From assembly GCA_003213715.1 (NCBI GenBank), contig QCMN01000001.1:1-57955 (forward strand): a DNA stretch of 57,955 nucleotides. The letters are read 5' to 3'. Positions 42,693-52,900 of this stretch are shown here, piece after piece (within the stretch, counting starts at the first letter, position 1; the number at the start of each line of letters is the position of its first letter). Under the pieces are notes generated by a model. The model did not search any database. It saw nothing but the letters and a program-made list of their open reading frames with translations, and was not told the origin of the DNA. Both the position numbers and the translations under genes were made by a program. This stretch comes from Pelagibacteraceae bacterium AG-422-B15 (GTDB lineage: Bacteria > Pseudomonadota > Alphaproteobacteria > Pelagibacterales > AG-422-B15).

Positions 42693-42766
42693 GCCCCTAT
42701 CGCTTAATAGTAAAGCAGATCATTGGTAATGATCAGCCGCTGGAGCGTAACCAGCTAGGGGCACCA
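42693..42766 (+). tRNA. Non-canonical tRNA-Thr(GGT)-like element
   Basis: Acceptor GCCCCTA/TAGGGGC, D stem GCTT/AAGC, anticodon arm GATCA-TTGGTAA-TGATC, T stem GCTGG/CCAGC, A73-CCA; D loop AATAGTA lacks GG, T loop AGCGTAA lacks TTC. Confidence 0.6.
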
Positions 42767-42781
42767 CTAAAATCCACTTTC
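42766..42781. repeat. 16-bp direct repeat, right copy
   Basis: ACTAAAATCCACTTTC, covers the M50 gene's stop and last codons. Confidence 0.95.
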
Positions 42782-44875
42782 TCTAATTAATGTTGATGAA
42801 ACCAAATTAAATAGATTTTGAAAAATATTATAGTTTTCAGTTTGAATTTTTACTTTACCTGCTGTTTGCCATTGAACAGTCTCAACTTCTGTACTTGTAG
42901 AAAAATTAAGCTGATATAATGCTTCTTCTGGTCGATAAATAATTTTTCCATCTCCCTTCACTTCACGAGATGCAATTGATCCACCATAAGTAGATACTAA
43001 TGATAAGTAAGGAAGTTCTTCTGTCGATGTATTATTTTGTGAAACCAAGACAACTTCTGCTTCATCAAATTCATTATTTTTTGGCACAAAATAACCACTA
43101 GTATTATCTTCAAGTTTATACAAATCATTTTCGCTAATGAATGCAACGACTTTTGTGTCATTGAATTGAACAATAGAAAATAATTTTTCTTTTATATTCA
43201 CCCACTGTCCATTATTTAAATACTTAAGATCTTTTATCACCCCACCCATTGGTGCATAAATGGATAGATTTTCATTTTCCTCTTTGAGACTTTTAAGAAT
43301 TTCAAATTCTACTTTTAATTGGTTTTCTAATACCATGAGGTTTTTCATATCAGCCTCTGATCCAATTCGACGGTCTAGTTTTTGTTGTATCATCTTCACG
43401 CGCTCAATTGCTTTATCAACTTTATTTGATAGAGATGGGCTCATCATTGTTATTAATAAATCACCTTTTTCGACTTGTTGATCTGAGATAACAAAAATCT
43501 CTTTTATCTCTGAATCTTCTGTTGGATAGATATCGACTACTTCACCTCGATCAATCACCGCTGGAAGACTGAGTGAACTTCGCCATGGTACCAACATTGC
43601 TGCCAAAAATACTGAGAAAATAATAATTGATCTTAAAGAAGTCCAATTAAAACGCATGTACCTTCTAAGTCCCCACCACTGTTTAATTTCTCTCCAAATT
43701 GGTAGTAAAATGAACCAAACAATCTCAATTATGAACAGAATGATACCAAGAATTTTGAATGTTAAATAATAAACCAATAAGGCAATTCCAATAAATATGA
43801 AGAAGCGATATATCCATGTCATCCAAGCGTAAATAATGAAAGTCCACCGTCTTTGACTCATGAGTTGCTCCGGTGGTTGGAATTTAAATCCAAAGATCCA
43901 TTCTCTAATCTGCCATCGACCTAAAGCAAAAGAGCGCGGTTGAAGATTTTCCGCTTTAAGAAAATCCGAGAGCACATAGTAACCGTCAAATCTCATAAAC
44001 GGGCTAATATTAATAAGAAGTGATGATATCCAGCTTGAAGTCGCAATAAAAAATGAAGCACTTTTGATAACGCCTTCAGGACTTACAGCCCAAACAAATG
44101 TAGCGAGAAGGGCAAGATGCAATTCTGTCAGCATGCCAGCAAAATTAATCAGTAAGCGTTTTCGATGATCAGTTAATTTATAAGCATCGGTTGTATCTGT
44201 GTACAAGAAGGGAAAAAAAACCAGCATTGCAAGACCAATTGAAGAAACTTTGCATTTATAATAAGTGGCAACATAAGCATGCCCTAGTTCGTGCAAGGCT
44301 TTTACAAAAACAATCGTTATCCCAAATAAAATCAATCCATTAACATTAAAGAAATAAGAAAATGTTGTTAAAAATGTTTCATAGTTTTGGATTGTTAAAA
44401 AAATACCAATGATCCCCAGAATATAAATTATAAGTCTGCTAGTTTGCGATCCAAGAAACAATGCAAAAGGTAAACTGTTTTCAAGACCATTCCCAGGTTT
44501 GAATAATGGGATTTTAAAGAACAAATAATTATGAATAATTTTTAACAACCAATGCTTGTTAAGTTTCTCTTTTTGAACAACTAAAGATTTAACTTCATCG
44601 CCAGTTTTTTTAATAGTTAAATTGTTGAGATTTAGAAAACTGATAAATTCTTCAATTTCTTCTTGTGTAATAGACAGATTACTTTTTTTAATTTTTTCTA
44701 TAAATTCAGTTGTGTCAATTCCACTTGACCAATTTTTAAGTAGATCAAATGCTTTTTTATTTATCGAAAAGTATTTATTTCTTAAGGAGTCATATAGAAG
44801 CCATGACGCTGATCCGTCCTCTTTCTTGGGTCCCTCACTGAGTTTTAAATCTTGTCGAATAGACGGTACAATCAT
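42767..44875 (-). CDS. PqqD-like/peptidase M50-type membrane protein with HlyD-like C-terminus
   Basis: KALHELGHAYVATYYKCKVSSIGLAMLVFFPFLYTDTTDAYKL (HExxH), LLINISPFMRFDGYYVLSDFL, HlyD-like GEVVDIYPTEDSEIKEIFVISDQQVEKGDLLI. Confidence 0.85.
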   Translation of the reverse strand: MIVPSIRQDLKLSEGPKKEDGSASWLLYDSLRNKYFSINKKAFDLLKNWSSGIDTTEFIEKIKKSNLSITQEEIEEFISFLNLNNLTIKKTGDEVKSLVVQKEKLNKHWLLKIIHNYLFFKIPLFKPGNGLENSLPFALFLGSQTSRLIIYILGIIGIFLTIQNYETFLTTFSYFFNVNGLILFGITIVFVKALHELGHAYVATYYKCKVSSIGLAMLVFFPFLYTDTTDAYKLTDHRKRLLINFAGMLTELHLALLATFVWAVSPEGVIKSASFFIATSSWISSLLINISPFMRFDGYYVLSDFLKAENLQPRSFALGRWQIREWIFGFKFQPPEQLMSQRRWTFIIYAWMTWIYRFFIFIGIALLVYYLTFKILGIILFIIEIVWFILLPIWREIKQWWGLRRYMRFNWTSLRSIIIFSVFLAAMLVPWRSSLSLPAVIDRGEVVDIYPTEDSEIKEIFVISDQQVEKGDLLITMMSPSLSNKVDKAIERVKMIQQKLDRRIGSEADMKNLMVLENQLKVEFEILKSLKEENENLSIYAPMGGVIKDLKYLNNGQWVNIKEKLFSIVQFNDTKVVAFISENDLYKLEDNTSGYFVPKNNEFDEAEVVLVSQNNTSTEELPYLSLVSTYGGSIASREVKGDGKIIYRPEEALYQLNFSTSTEVETVQWQTAGKVKIQTENYNIFQNLFNLVSSTLIRESGF

Positions 44876-46213
44876 TTATATTCCCAAAAATTGACGACTG
44901 ATATTGATTGGAACTCTGAAGATATAATAAAAAAGAGATGTCCGATCTCCATAAATTTTTGCTGATCCTCGTAATCCAATGCGTGGTGGCTCAATATTAT
45001 CCTCAAGACTCGCATGTATTTTATAAGCTAAAATATTCTCAGCAGTTAATTCAGGCTTGTAAGAAGTTCTTAATATTTTACCTTCAATTGAGCTTAGTGG
45101 GCTACTGTCCAAAAACACCTTAACTCTTGCGGATTTTTCAATAAATAGTGAATCTTTGGTCGGCAGGTAAATTAAGAACTCAATATCATCAGAATTTGCA
45201 ATAGTTAGTATTTTTTCACCTATATTTACAGGACGACCTTGCCAATCAATAAAATCTTCAACAACAGCAACGCCTGAAACCTCTGCTTTAATAACAGAAT
45301 ATTTTAATTGTTCTTCGGCGTAAGCGACTTGCTTTTTCTTCAACGCAACTTCAGTTGATAGTTCAACCAGCTTTGCTTTTGCCTCATCATTTGTAAATGA
45401 GGATTGCTTGGCTCTAAGTAATTCTGCTTCAGCAACTTCTAATTCTTGCAAGTTTATTTCATACTGTGATTTAAAATTGAGATCATCTAATTTTACAAGC
45501 TCCATACCAACATCAACAACATCATTAGTATTTACTAATACTTTTTTCACTACACCATTTACTGGCGATGTAACAACTGAAGGATTTTTAGCAATTACTT
45601 CAACTGGAGCCACTGCGGATATGTTAATTGGCATAAACATTGCAAGTGCAATTCCTGATAATATTAGCCATTTTAGCCAACCTGAAAAAATTCTACCAAA
45701 GAAGGATAAAATCGATCCTCTCGATAAAAATGAGTCCAATGCGTGGCTGAATGTTTCAGCAATATGTTGCAGAAGTTCTTTCTCTGTATTTGAAATTTTA
45801 TTAGATCGTACAATAACTAGAGAACCTAAATCACCCTTTGTTCTTGAAATTAATGGAACAACCATTAACTCATTTGGAAAATTTTCAGGTAAGTCTAAAT
45901 TTGAACCATCTTCTCTTAAATCACTAATTGAAACTTCTGAAAAGACTCCTGTTTCAACCTTATTTTTATTTATTAATCTTTCAACAAAAGTAACTGTCGG
46001 TGCTGTTCTATCAACAACAGAAATATCTGAAATTGTTTGAACTTTCTGTCGACCCGTAGCAGATTTTGTAAGAAAAAATAGAAAATTATAATCAACAACA
46101 CTTCTTAACTCATTCGCACAAATGAAACCGAGTTCGGATAAGTTTTCTGCTGTCCGAAATTTTTTCTCAAGAGTAATTAATCTTGCTATTTTTATTGAAG
46201 TATTATCATTCAA
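44876..46213 (-). CDS. GAF-domain HlyD-family membrane fusion protein
   Basis: N-terminal GAF-like region, one TM, then PVNGVVKKVLVNTNDVVDVGMELVKLDDLNF. Confidence 0.8.
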   Translation of the reverse strand: MNDNTSIKIARLITLEKKFRTAENLSELGFICANELRSVVDYNFLFFLTKSATGRQKVQTISDISVVDRTAPTVTFVERLINKNKVETGVFSEVSISDLREDGSNLDLPENFPNELMVVPLISRTKGDLGSLVIVRSNKISNTEKELLQHIAETFSHALDSFLSRGSILSFFGRIFSGWLKWLILSGIALAMFMPINISAVAPVEVIAKNPSVVTSPVNGVVKKVLVNTNDVVDVGMELVKLDDLNFKSQYEINLQELEVAEAELLRAKQSSFTNDEAKAKLVELSTEVALKKKQVAYAEEQLKYSVIKAEVSGVAVVEDFIDWQGRPVNIGEKILTIANSDDIEFLIYLPTKDSLFIEKSARVKVFLDSSPLSSIEGKILRTSYKPELTAENILAYKIHASLEDNIEPPRIGLRGSAKIYGDRTSLFYYIFRVPINISRQFLGI

Positions 46214-46929
46214 AACGTTGCTGTCCCACTCATGCCTGGCAGTAATGTATCATAATTTTCATCAAATTTTGCAGTAATGTCGATTGTTTGACTAACAGGA
46301 TCAATATCAACGCCAATAGTATGAATTTTGGCGTTATATGTTTGACCGTTTTCATCAATGCTGATTTTCATTGGATAACCCTCATCAATCCAAGTCAGCC
46401 ATTTACTTGAAACAATCAGTTTCGCCTCAAGAATTCCAGAGCCAATGATTTCAACCAAAGGCTGCTGCCTTTCAATACTCTCAAACTCGTTTACAAACAA
46501 TTTGGATACTTTGCCATCGTATGGGGCTTTAATAATGCATCGATCTGTATTGAGTTGAGCAATCTGTAATTCAGCTTCTGCGCGCTTTACATCGATTTCT
46601 GATAACTGAACCTCATATTCACCAATAGATCTCATCAAGGCAAGATCTTGGTTACTCTGTAAAGTTACTCTTGCACTCTCCAGCTGAGCCTCAACTACTT
46701 TTCTTTGCTCTTCAAAGAATGAGCAATCGAATTTAATTAAAATATCAGACTCTTTAAATTTAGATCCTTCATCAACTGGAATTGACTCAACTTTTGCAGC
46801 AAGTTCACTTGAGAGTGTTGCCTCCTCAGTAGCCGTTACCAAAACTCGTGTAGAATATTCTTCTGCTGACAAATTATATGGCAGTAATATACAGCAAGCC
46901 GTTACTGCAAATGTTACAATTTTATTCAT
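46210..46929 (-). CDS. HlyD/RND-type periplasmic adaptor
   Basis: Signal peptide; PVDEGSKFKESDILIKFDCSFFEEQRKVVEAQ, KAPYDGKVSKLFVNEFE. Confidence 0.85.
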   Translation of the reverse strand: MNKIVTFAVTACCILLPYNLSAEEYSTRVLVTATEEATLSSELAAKVESIPVDEGSKFKESDILIKFDCSFFEEQRKVVEAQLESARVTLQSNQDLALMRSIGEYEVQLSEIDVKRAEAELQIAQLNTDRCIIKAPYDGKVSKLFVNEFESIERQQPLVEIIGSGILEAKLIVSSKWLTWIDEGYPMKISIDENGQTYNAKIHTIGVDIDPVSQTIDITAKFDENYDTLLPGMSGTATF

Positions 46930-46940
46930 AAGGGTAATTA

Positions 46941-49900
46941 TTAACTTACTAGAGATACAATTTTTTCGCCATAGCTATCTGCTGACTTCGCATGTAGCTC
47001 TAATTGTTCATCAAGAGGAATGAAAGAAATTTCATCATTTGTTTCTGAATTTTCACTTTCCGACTCAGTCTCTGTTATTTCATTTAGATCAATCTCAACT
47101 TCAATAACTCTTTCTTTTCCATCTTCATCCTCAGCAATAATTTTTAGTTCAAGAACTTTTAGGCTTTCTGTTAAGAATGCAGGAGCTGCAGAGCCAGTTC
47201 GACCTTTTGAAGGGTCAGCTGAAATTTTTCCAGTCTCCGGATTAATTGTAATCCAATCAGGCAGTGTACCGCCACCTTTAAGTTCTGCTTTATACATTTT
47301 GACATTTGTTTGATTGTCATCAATCACATCAAATGTAAATTGACCTGCATCCATTTGAAGACCGCTTAACTTCATTGTACCATCAAAGTCTGTCTGAGCA
47401 TTTAAATTATTATTTTCAGTATTATTAGATGAACTATTGTTACCTCTAATTAAGTTTACATTTGCATCGTTATCAACAACAACTCTTGCCTGATCAATTG
47501 CTCCTCTTGTAAAGTCTTGGTCACCTTTTATTTTAGCTTTATCTAAAACAATATTAATATCCCTTGTATTACCATCTTTATCAAGAGCAACTAATTGGAC
47601 CTCCACTGCTTCGACTCCTTCAGGCATATCTGCAGTTGTTTCGCCTGTTTCAGGATTTACTTTAATCCATTCTGGTAAGGTTTCACCATTTGAAAGCTGA
47701 CCTGAATATAGCTCAACATTTTTTTGATTATCATCATTTAATTTCACGCCAACTTTTAAATCGGACTCTGCATCCCCTGACACTTCATTTGCAACAGCAT
47801 CCATCAATCTTAAACCGCCATTAAATTTTAGAGGTTTTGAGAGAGATGCTGTATCGGCAATTGATACTGTATCAAGTGTAAAGCCGTCATCACCATCAAT
47901 TGAAGATCCTTCATTAATTGTTTCATTAATAGCTGCCAAGTAATCTTTCTTTGGTTTAATTATTACTGGGTCAAAGTTTTGTGGAGCTTCTTCAACTATT
48001 TCTTTTTCACCTATATACCCTGGTGCGGGTCTTACTGTAATTGTGAAAGTAAAATCAGAATAAAGTCCTGCTCCGTCAATAGCTCTGATTGTGATTGTAT
48101 ATGTTCCTGGCTCACTGATACTTCCAGTTAATTTATTTTGTTTTAATCTAAGGCCATCTGGAAGACTAGTTTCTGTCTCTGTTTCTTCATCTATAATTTT
48201 GTATTCAGCGATATCAAATGCACCTCTATCAGGATCATCAAAAATTTGCTTATGCTTAATGTTGATTGTTTGGCCAGTGAAAACAATAGGATCATCGATA
48301 GGGTACAAGACTTCAGGAGGGTCGTTTTTACCTGTAACAGTAATTGCAATTTCAGCTGCAACTGAAGTATCTGTATCATTGGCTGTATATGTAAAGTATT
48401 CTGTAGCTGTTTCACCAGGATTTAATGCTTTCGCATTGTCGGCGCTATAGCTATAGCTACCATCAGCGTTCATCGTTAAACTTCCATATCTACCTGGCAA
48501 GGCTGTACCAATTGTACCTGATGTCCCTGTTTTATTTTCACGGCCAGTTCTAATTGTGTCGACAGTTAAAGTATCTCCATCAGGGTCTGTATCATTAATT
48601 AATACTCCCTGAGTTGAATCTTTTTCTGTTTGTGCGCCTGCACCGATTTGTAAAGTATCATCAACAGGCTCTGGTGGGTCACTGATACCTTCAACTGTGA
48701 ATGCAATTACTCCCGTGTCTGTTCTTTCGCCATCAGTTACTGTGTAGTTAAAATAATCAATGGCACTATCGCCTCTTTTAAGAGCATTAGCAGCATCCTG
48801 ATCCGCAGCATAAGTATAACTTCCATCAGCGTTTAGGGTTAAAGTACCATAAGTCCCCTTCAGGGTAGTGCCAACTTTAGCAGGGCCTCCTTTACCTCCA
48901 CCTTCAACTTGACCTGTTCGCACCTCAGAAATGGTTAGAGTCTCTCCGTCGGCATCTGTATCATCTGCATTAATAGCAAGCGTTGAATCTTTATCACGGG
49001 TGATTGAGGCGTCGCGTTTAACGGTATCTGTATCATCTACGGCAACCGGATCGTTATCATTGATACCTGTAACGGTGAATGAAAGTTCAGCTGTTGAAGT
49101 TTCATTCCCATCGCTCACTGTGTATGTAAATGTATCAGTCCCGGTTTGGCCTGTGACCAGTTGATCTGATTTATTTTGATCAGCAACATAGGTGTATGAT
49201 CCATCAGCATTAACAGTAAGTGTTCCATATTCACCAGTTAGTGCCACACCAACTTCTCCATCAGTGGTTCCTGATGATGAAGATTTTGGACCAGTTCTAA
49301 TATCTGTAATTGTAAAGTTTCCACTTGTATCATCACCATCAACATCGGTGTCGTCATGGTCTAACTCTTGATCGTCACTTACTGTTCGACTGATAGTTGC
49401 ATCCTCGTTAACACTATCTGTATCATCAACGGCAACGATTGCATCGTTTGCTCCATTGATTGTAAATGTAAGCGTTGCGGTTGATGAGTTTTTGTCATCA
49501 TCATCCTTTACAGTATAAGTAAATACTTCGGTAACAGTATCACCTGCATCCAATGCTTCTGCAGCAGCTGTGTTTGGTGTGTATGTGTAACTTCCATTAG
49601 CTGCAATAGTCAAAGTACCATACGTTCCTAAAACTCCTTCACCAGCAGTGCCTGTATTGCCCGTACCACCAGATTCAATATTTGTAACAGCGAGACTTTC
49701 TGTATCTCCACCAGTATCGTTAGTTAATACTCCACCTGCCTCATTGACTGTCAATGTCTGACTTTCAGTGGCAGTAGCTGTGTCCGCTGAACCAACTGGA
49801 CCTACACCTGTTACAGTAATGACTAAATTTGCTGTATCAGTTGTTCCACCATTTTCATCACTTACGGTATAAGTGAAAGTATCGGTTGCAGTTGCACCAT

Positions 49901-52900
49901 GAGCTAACCCATCAGCACCACTTGTATTTGCGGTGTATACATAACTACCATCAGAATTGAGTGTGAGTGTACCGTATGTTCCCGTTATTGCTTGACCTAC
50001 TGTTCCACCGTTGATACCTGAAACTGATAAAGTTGCATTTGAGTCAGCATCTGTATCATTTGATAACACACCACTTCCAGCACTGATTGATATTTGTGCA
50101 TCCTCATTGACGGCACCTGCATCGTTAACACCTACAGGGTCATCATCTATACCTGTCACTGTTATTGTGATCGTAGCTTGATCCTGTAAGTTTCCAGTTC
50201 CGTCATCCTGAAGTGTATATGTGAATGTATCTGTAGCCTGAACCCCAGTACCTAGTGCATCAGCTGCTGCTTGGTTGGCCCTATATACATAGCTACCATC
50301 AGCAGCTATTGTTAATTCTCCATATGTACCTGTAACAGCTGATCCTACAGATCCTCCAGATATAGCCACTACAGAAATATCATCTCCATCTGGATCAGTA
50401 TCATTTGATTCAGCGCCGCTGGCTGCATTTACTGTAAGCGTTGCATCTTCATTAACAGATCCAGTATCATTATTGGCAACAGGGTTATTATTACCTCCTG
50501 CATCAATTCCCGTCACGGTTATTGCAAGTTGTCCTGTATCTGTATCACCACTGTTATGATCTCTGACAGTGTATGTAAAGTAATCAACTGCAGTTGCACC
50601 ATCTTCTAAATTCATTGCACCACTTTGATTGGCAGCGTAGGAATATGATCCGTCGGCATTGATTGTTACTGTTCCGTAAGTGGTAGTAAACGCTTGTCCA
50701 ACTGTTTTTGTCGTACCACTACCTGACTCCTGTCCTGTTCGTATCGCTGTAATGGTAAAGCTACCAGGAACATCATCGGCGTCATCATCTGTATCATCAT
50801 GGTCAAGTTCCTGTGCATCGCTCGTACTTCTTGAGATTGATGAACCCGCATTTACCGCATCTGTGTCATCAACGGCAGTAATATCGTCATTAATACCAGT
50901 CACCGTAATAGTTAACGTTGCGGAACTGGAATTTTTATCAGCATCGTCTTTGACGGTGTAGGTGAATACATCAGTCACTTGATCACCTGGATCAAGGGCG
51001 TCAGCTGCTGATTGGTTCGCAACATATTCATAGCTCCCATCAGCTGCCATAGTTAAAACACCGTATGTTCCAGTAACAGCCTGTGCAGCGTTACCACTGT
51101 TACCAGTAACGCCGTGTGATACGCCAGTTATAGCTAAACTCTCAACATCAAAGCTTGCATTGTCATCGTCATTACTGATTACACCAGATGCTTCATTAAC
51201 TGTTAACGTAGCATCTTCATTGACGGCACCAGTATCAGCAACGGCTTGTGGACCAACTCCAGTTACTGTAATTGTTAAAGTTGCTGTATCAGTTGTTCCA
51301 CCACCATCACTAACAGTATAAGTAAATACATCGGTTGCAGTGGCATCGGCTGCAAGACCATCTTCACTTCTACCATTTGCAACATACTCATAGCTACCAT
51401 TGGCATTTAAAGTCAGAACACCATACGTTCCATTTAATGCTTGACCAACTGTGCCGCCCGAAATTGCAGAAACTGTAAGACTCGCGCTGTCATCTGCATC
51501 AGTATCATTTGATAATACCCCGCTTCCCGAACTAACAGTTAAGGTTTTATCCTCATTGATAGCGCCCGTATCATTCACGCCCACTGGATCATCATCAAGA
51601 CCTGTTATCGTAATTGTAAGAGTTGCCGTGTCTGAGTTAACGTCATTATCATCTTTAACGGTGTAGGTAAAAATATCAGTAATAGTATCAGTTGCATCCA
51701 GTGCTTCTGCTGCTGCTGTATTTGCAACATAAGTATAACTGCCGTCAGCTGCGACCGTAAGAGTACCATATGTTCCAAGAACGCCTTGAGCTGCGTTGCC
51801 ACTATTTCCTGTCGCATTTGAACTGACGTTGGTAACTGCAAGACTTTCCGTATCACCGCCTGTATCATTTGCAATCACACCCGCTCCAGCATTTGCTGTT
51901 AAAGTTGCATTTTCATTAACCGCACCAGTATCATTGCTTGCGCTTGGACCAACACCTGTAACAGTAATTGCTAGTTCAGCAGTATCAGTATCATTTGGAC
52001 TGCTTGAGTGATCCCTTACTGTATAAGTAAAGTAATCAATTGCTGTAACTCCTGCCTCCAACGCGTCTGCTCCGCTTCTTGTTGCGGCATAACTATAACT
52101 ACCATCTGCAGCAAGAGTTAAGACTCCATAAGTACCATTTAGAGCCTGTCCTATTGTTCCCGCTGTTGTTCCACTGGTTGCAGACTCTCTTCCTGTTCTG
52201 ATTGCAGTGATGGTAAAGCTTCCAGATGCATCGTCTTCATCAGGGTCGGTGTCATCATGATCTAATTCTTGCGAGTCCGAAGTACTTCGATTAATTGTTG
52301 CATCTTCATTCACCGCATCTGTATCGTTTACAGCTGTTATTGGATCATTAACTCCTGTGATAGTTATCGTGAGCGTTGCGGTATCTGTATCGGTTCCATC
52401 GGATACTGTGTATGTAAATGTATCCGTCTCCGTATCACCCGGATCAAGAGGGTCTGCAGCGTCTCTATTTGCGGTATAAGTGTAGCTGCCATTTGCATTC
52501 ATGGTTAGCTGTCCGTATGTACCATTTAGAGCTGATCCAAGAGAGCCTCCTGATATTGCACTTACAGTTAGTGAATCACCGTCAGCATCTGTATCATTTG
52601 ATAAAACACCACTACCTGAACTTACTGAAACGCTCGCATCCTCATTGACTGCTCCAGTATCATTATTACCAACAGGTTCGTTATTATCTTCTGGAGCTCT
52701 TGTTACCACACGAATGAAGTCACCTTTTTCTCCATTATCGGCTGACAATGTTATTGTTTTATTAGAGTTTGAAATAGACCAACCATCACTGCCTGATGTC
52801 AAACTTCCAGGTGCGCCTCCAGAATACTCAAAATCCCTTTTACCGACTTTCTGAGCACTACTTGAAGGATAAGCAGAACTTCCCTTATCCGTATAACCTG

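Noticed and set aside
42693-42766. tRNA-like element read on the minus strand
   Set aside because: Minus-strand folding gives no linker between acceptor and first stem and no 3' CCA, while plus-strand spacing is canonical.
42459-42781. Simple phage att-site interpretation of the 16-bp direct repeat
   Set aside because: No integrase or phage genes, only ~300 bp enclosed, and similarity extends beyond the repeat as decayed coding sequence.
48320-52690. Regular repeats that might suggest a CRISPR or satellite array
   Set aside because: Units are ~300-400 bp, diverged and in frame as VCBS protein repeats; no short identical repeats with unique spacers.
47020-52854. Many ORFs antisense to the giant VCBS gene, including a Cys-rich one at 52269-52508
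   Set aside because: They recur with the repeat period and mirror its codon composition, with no independent start or domain signal.
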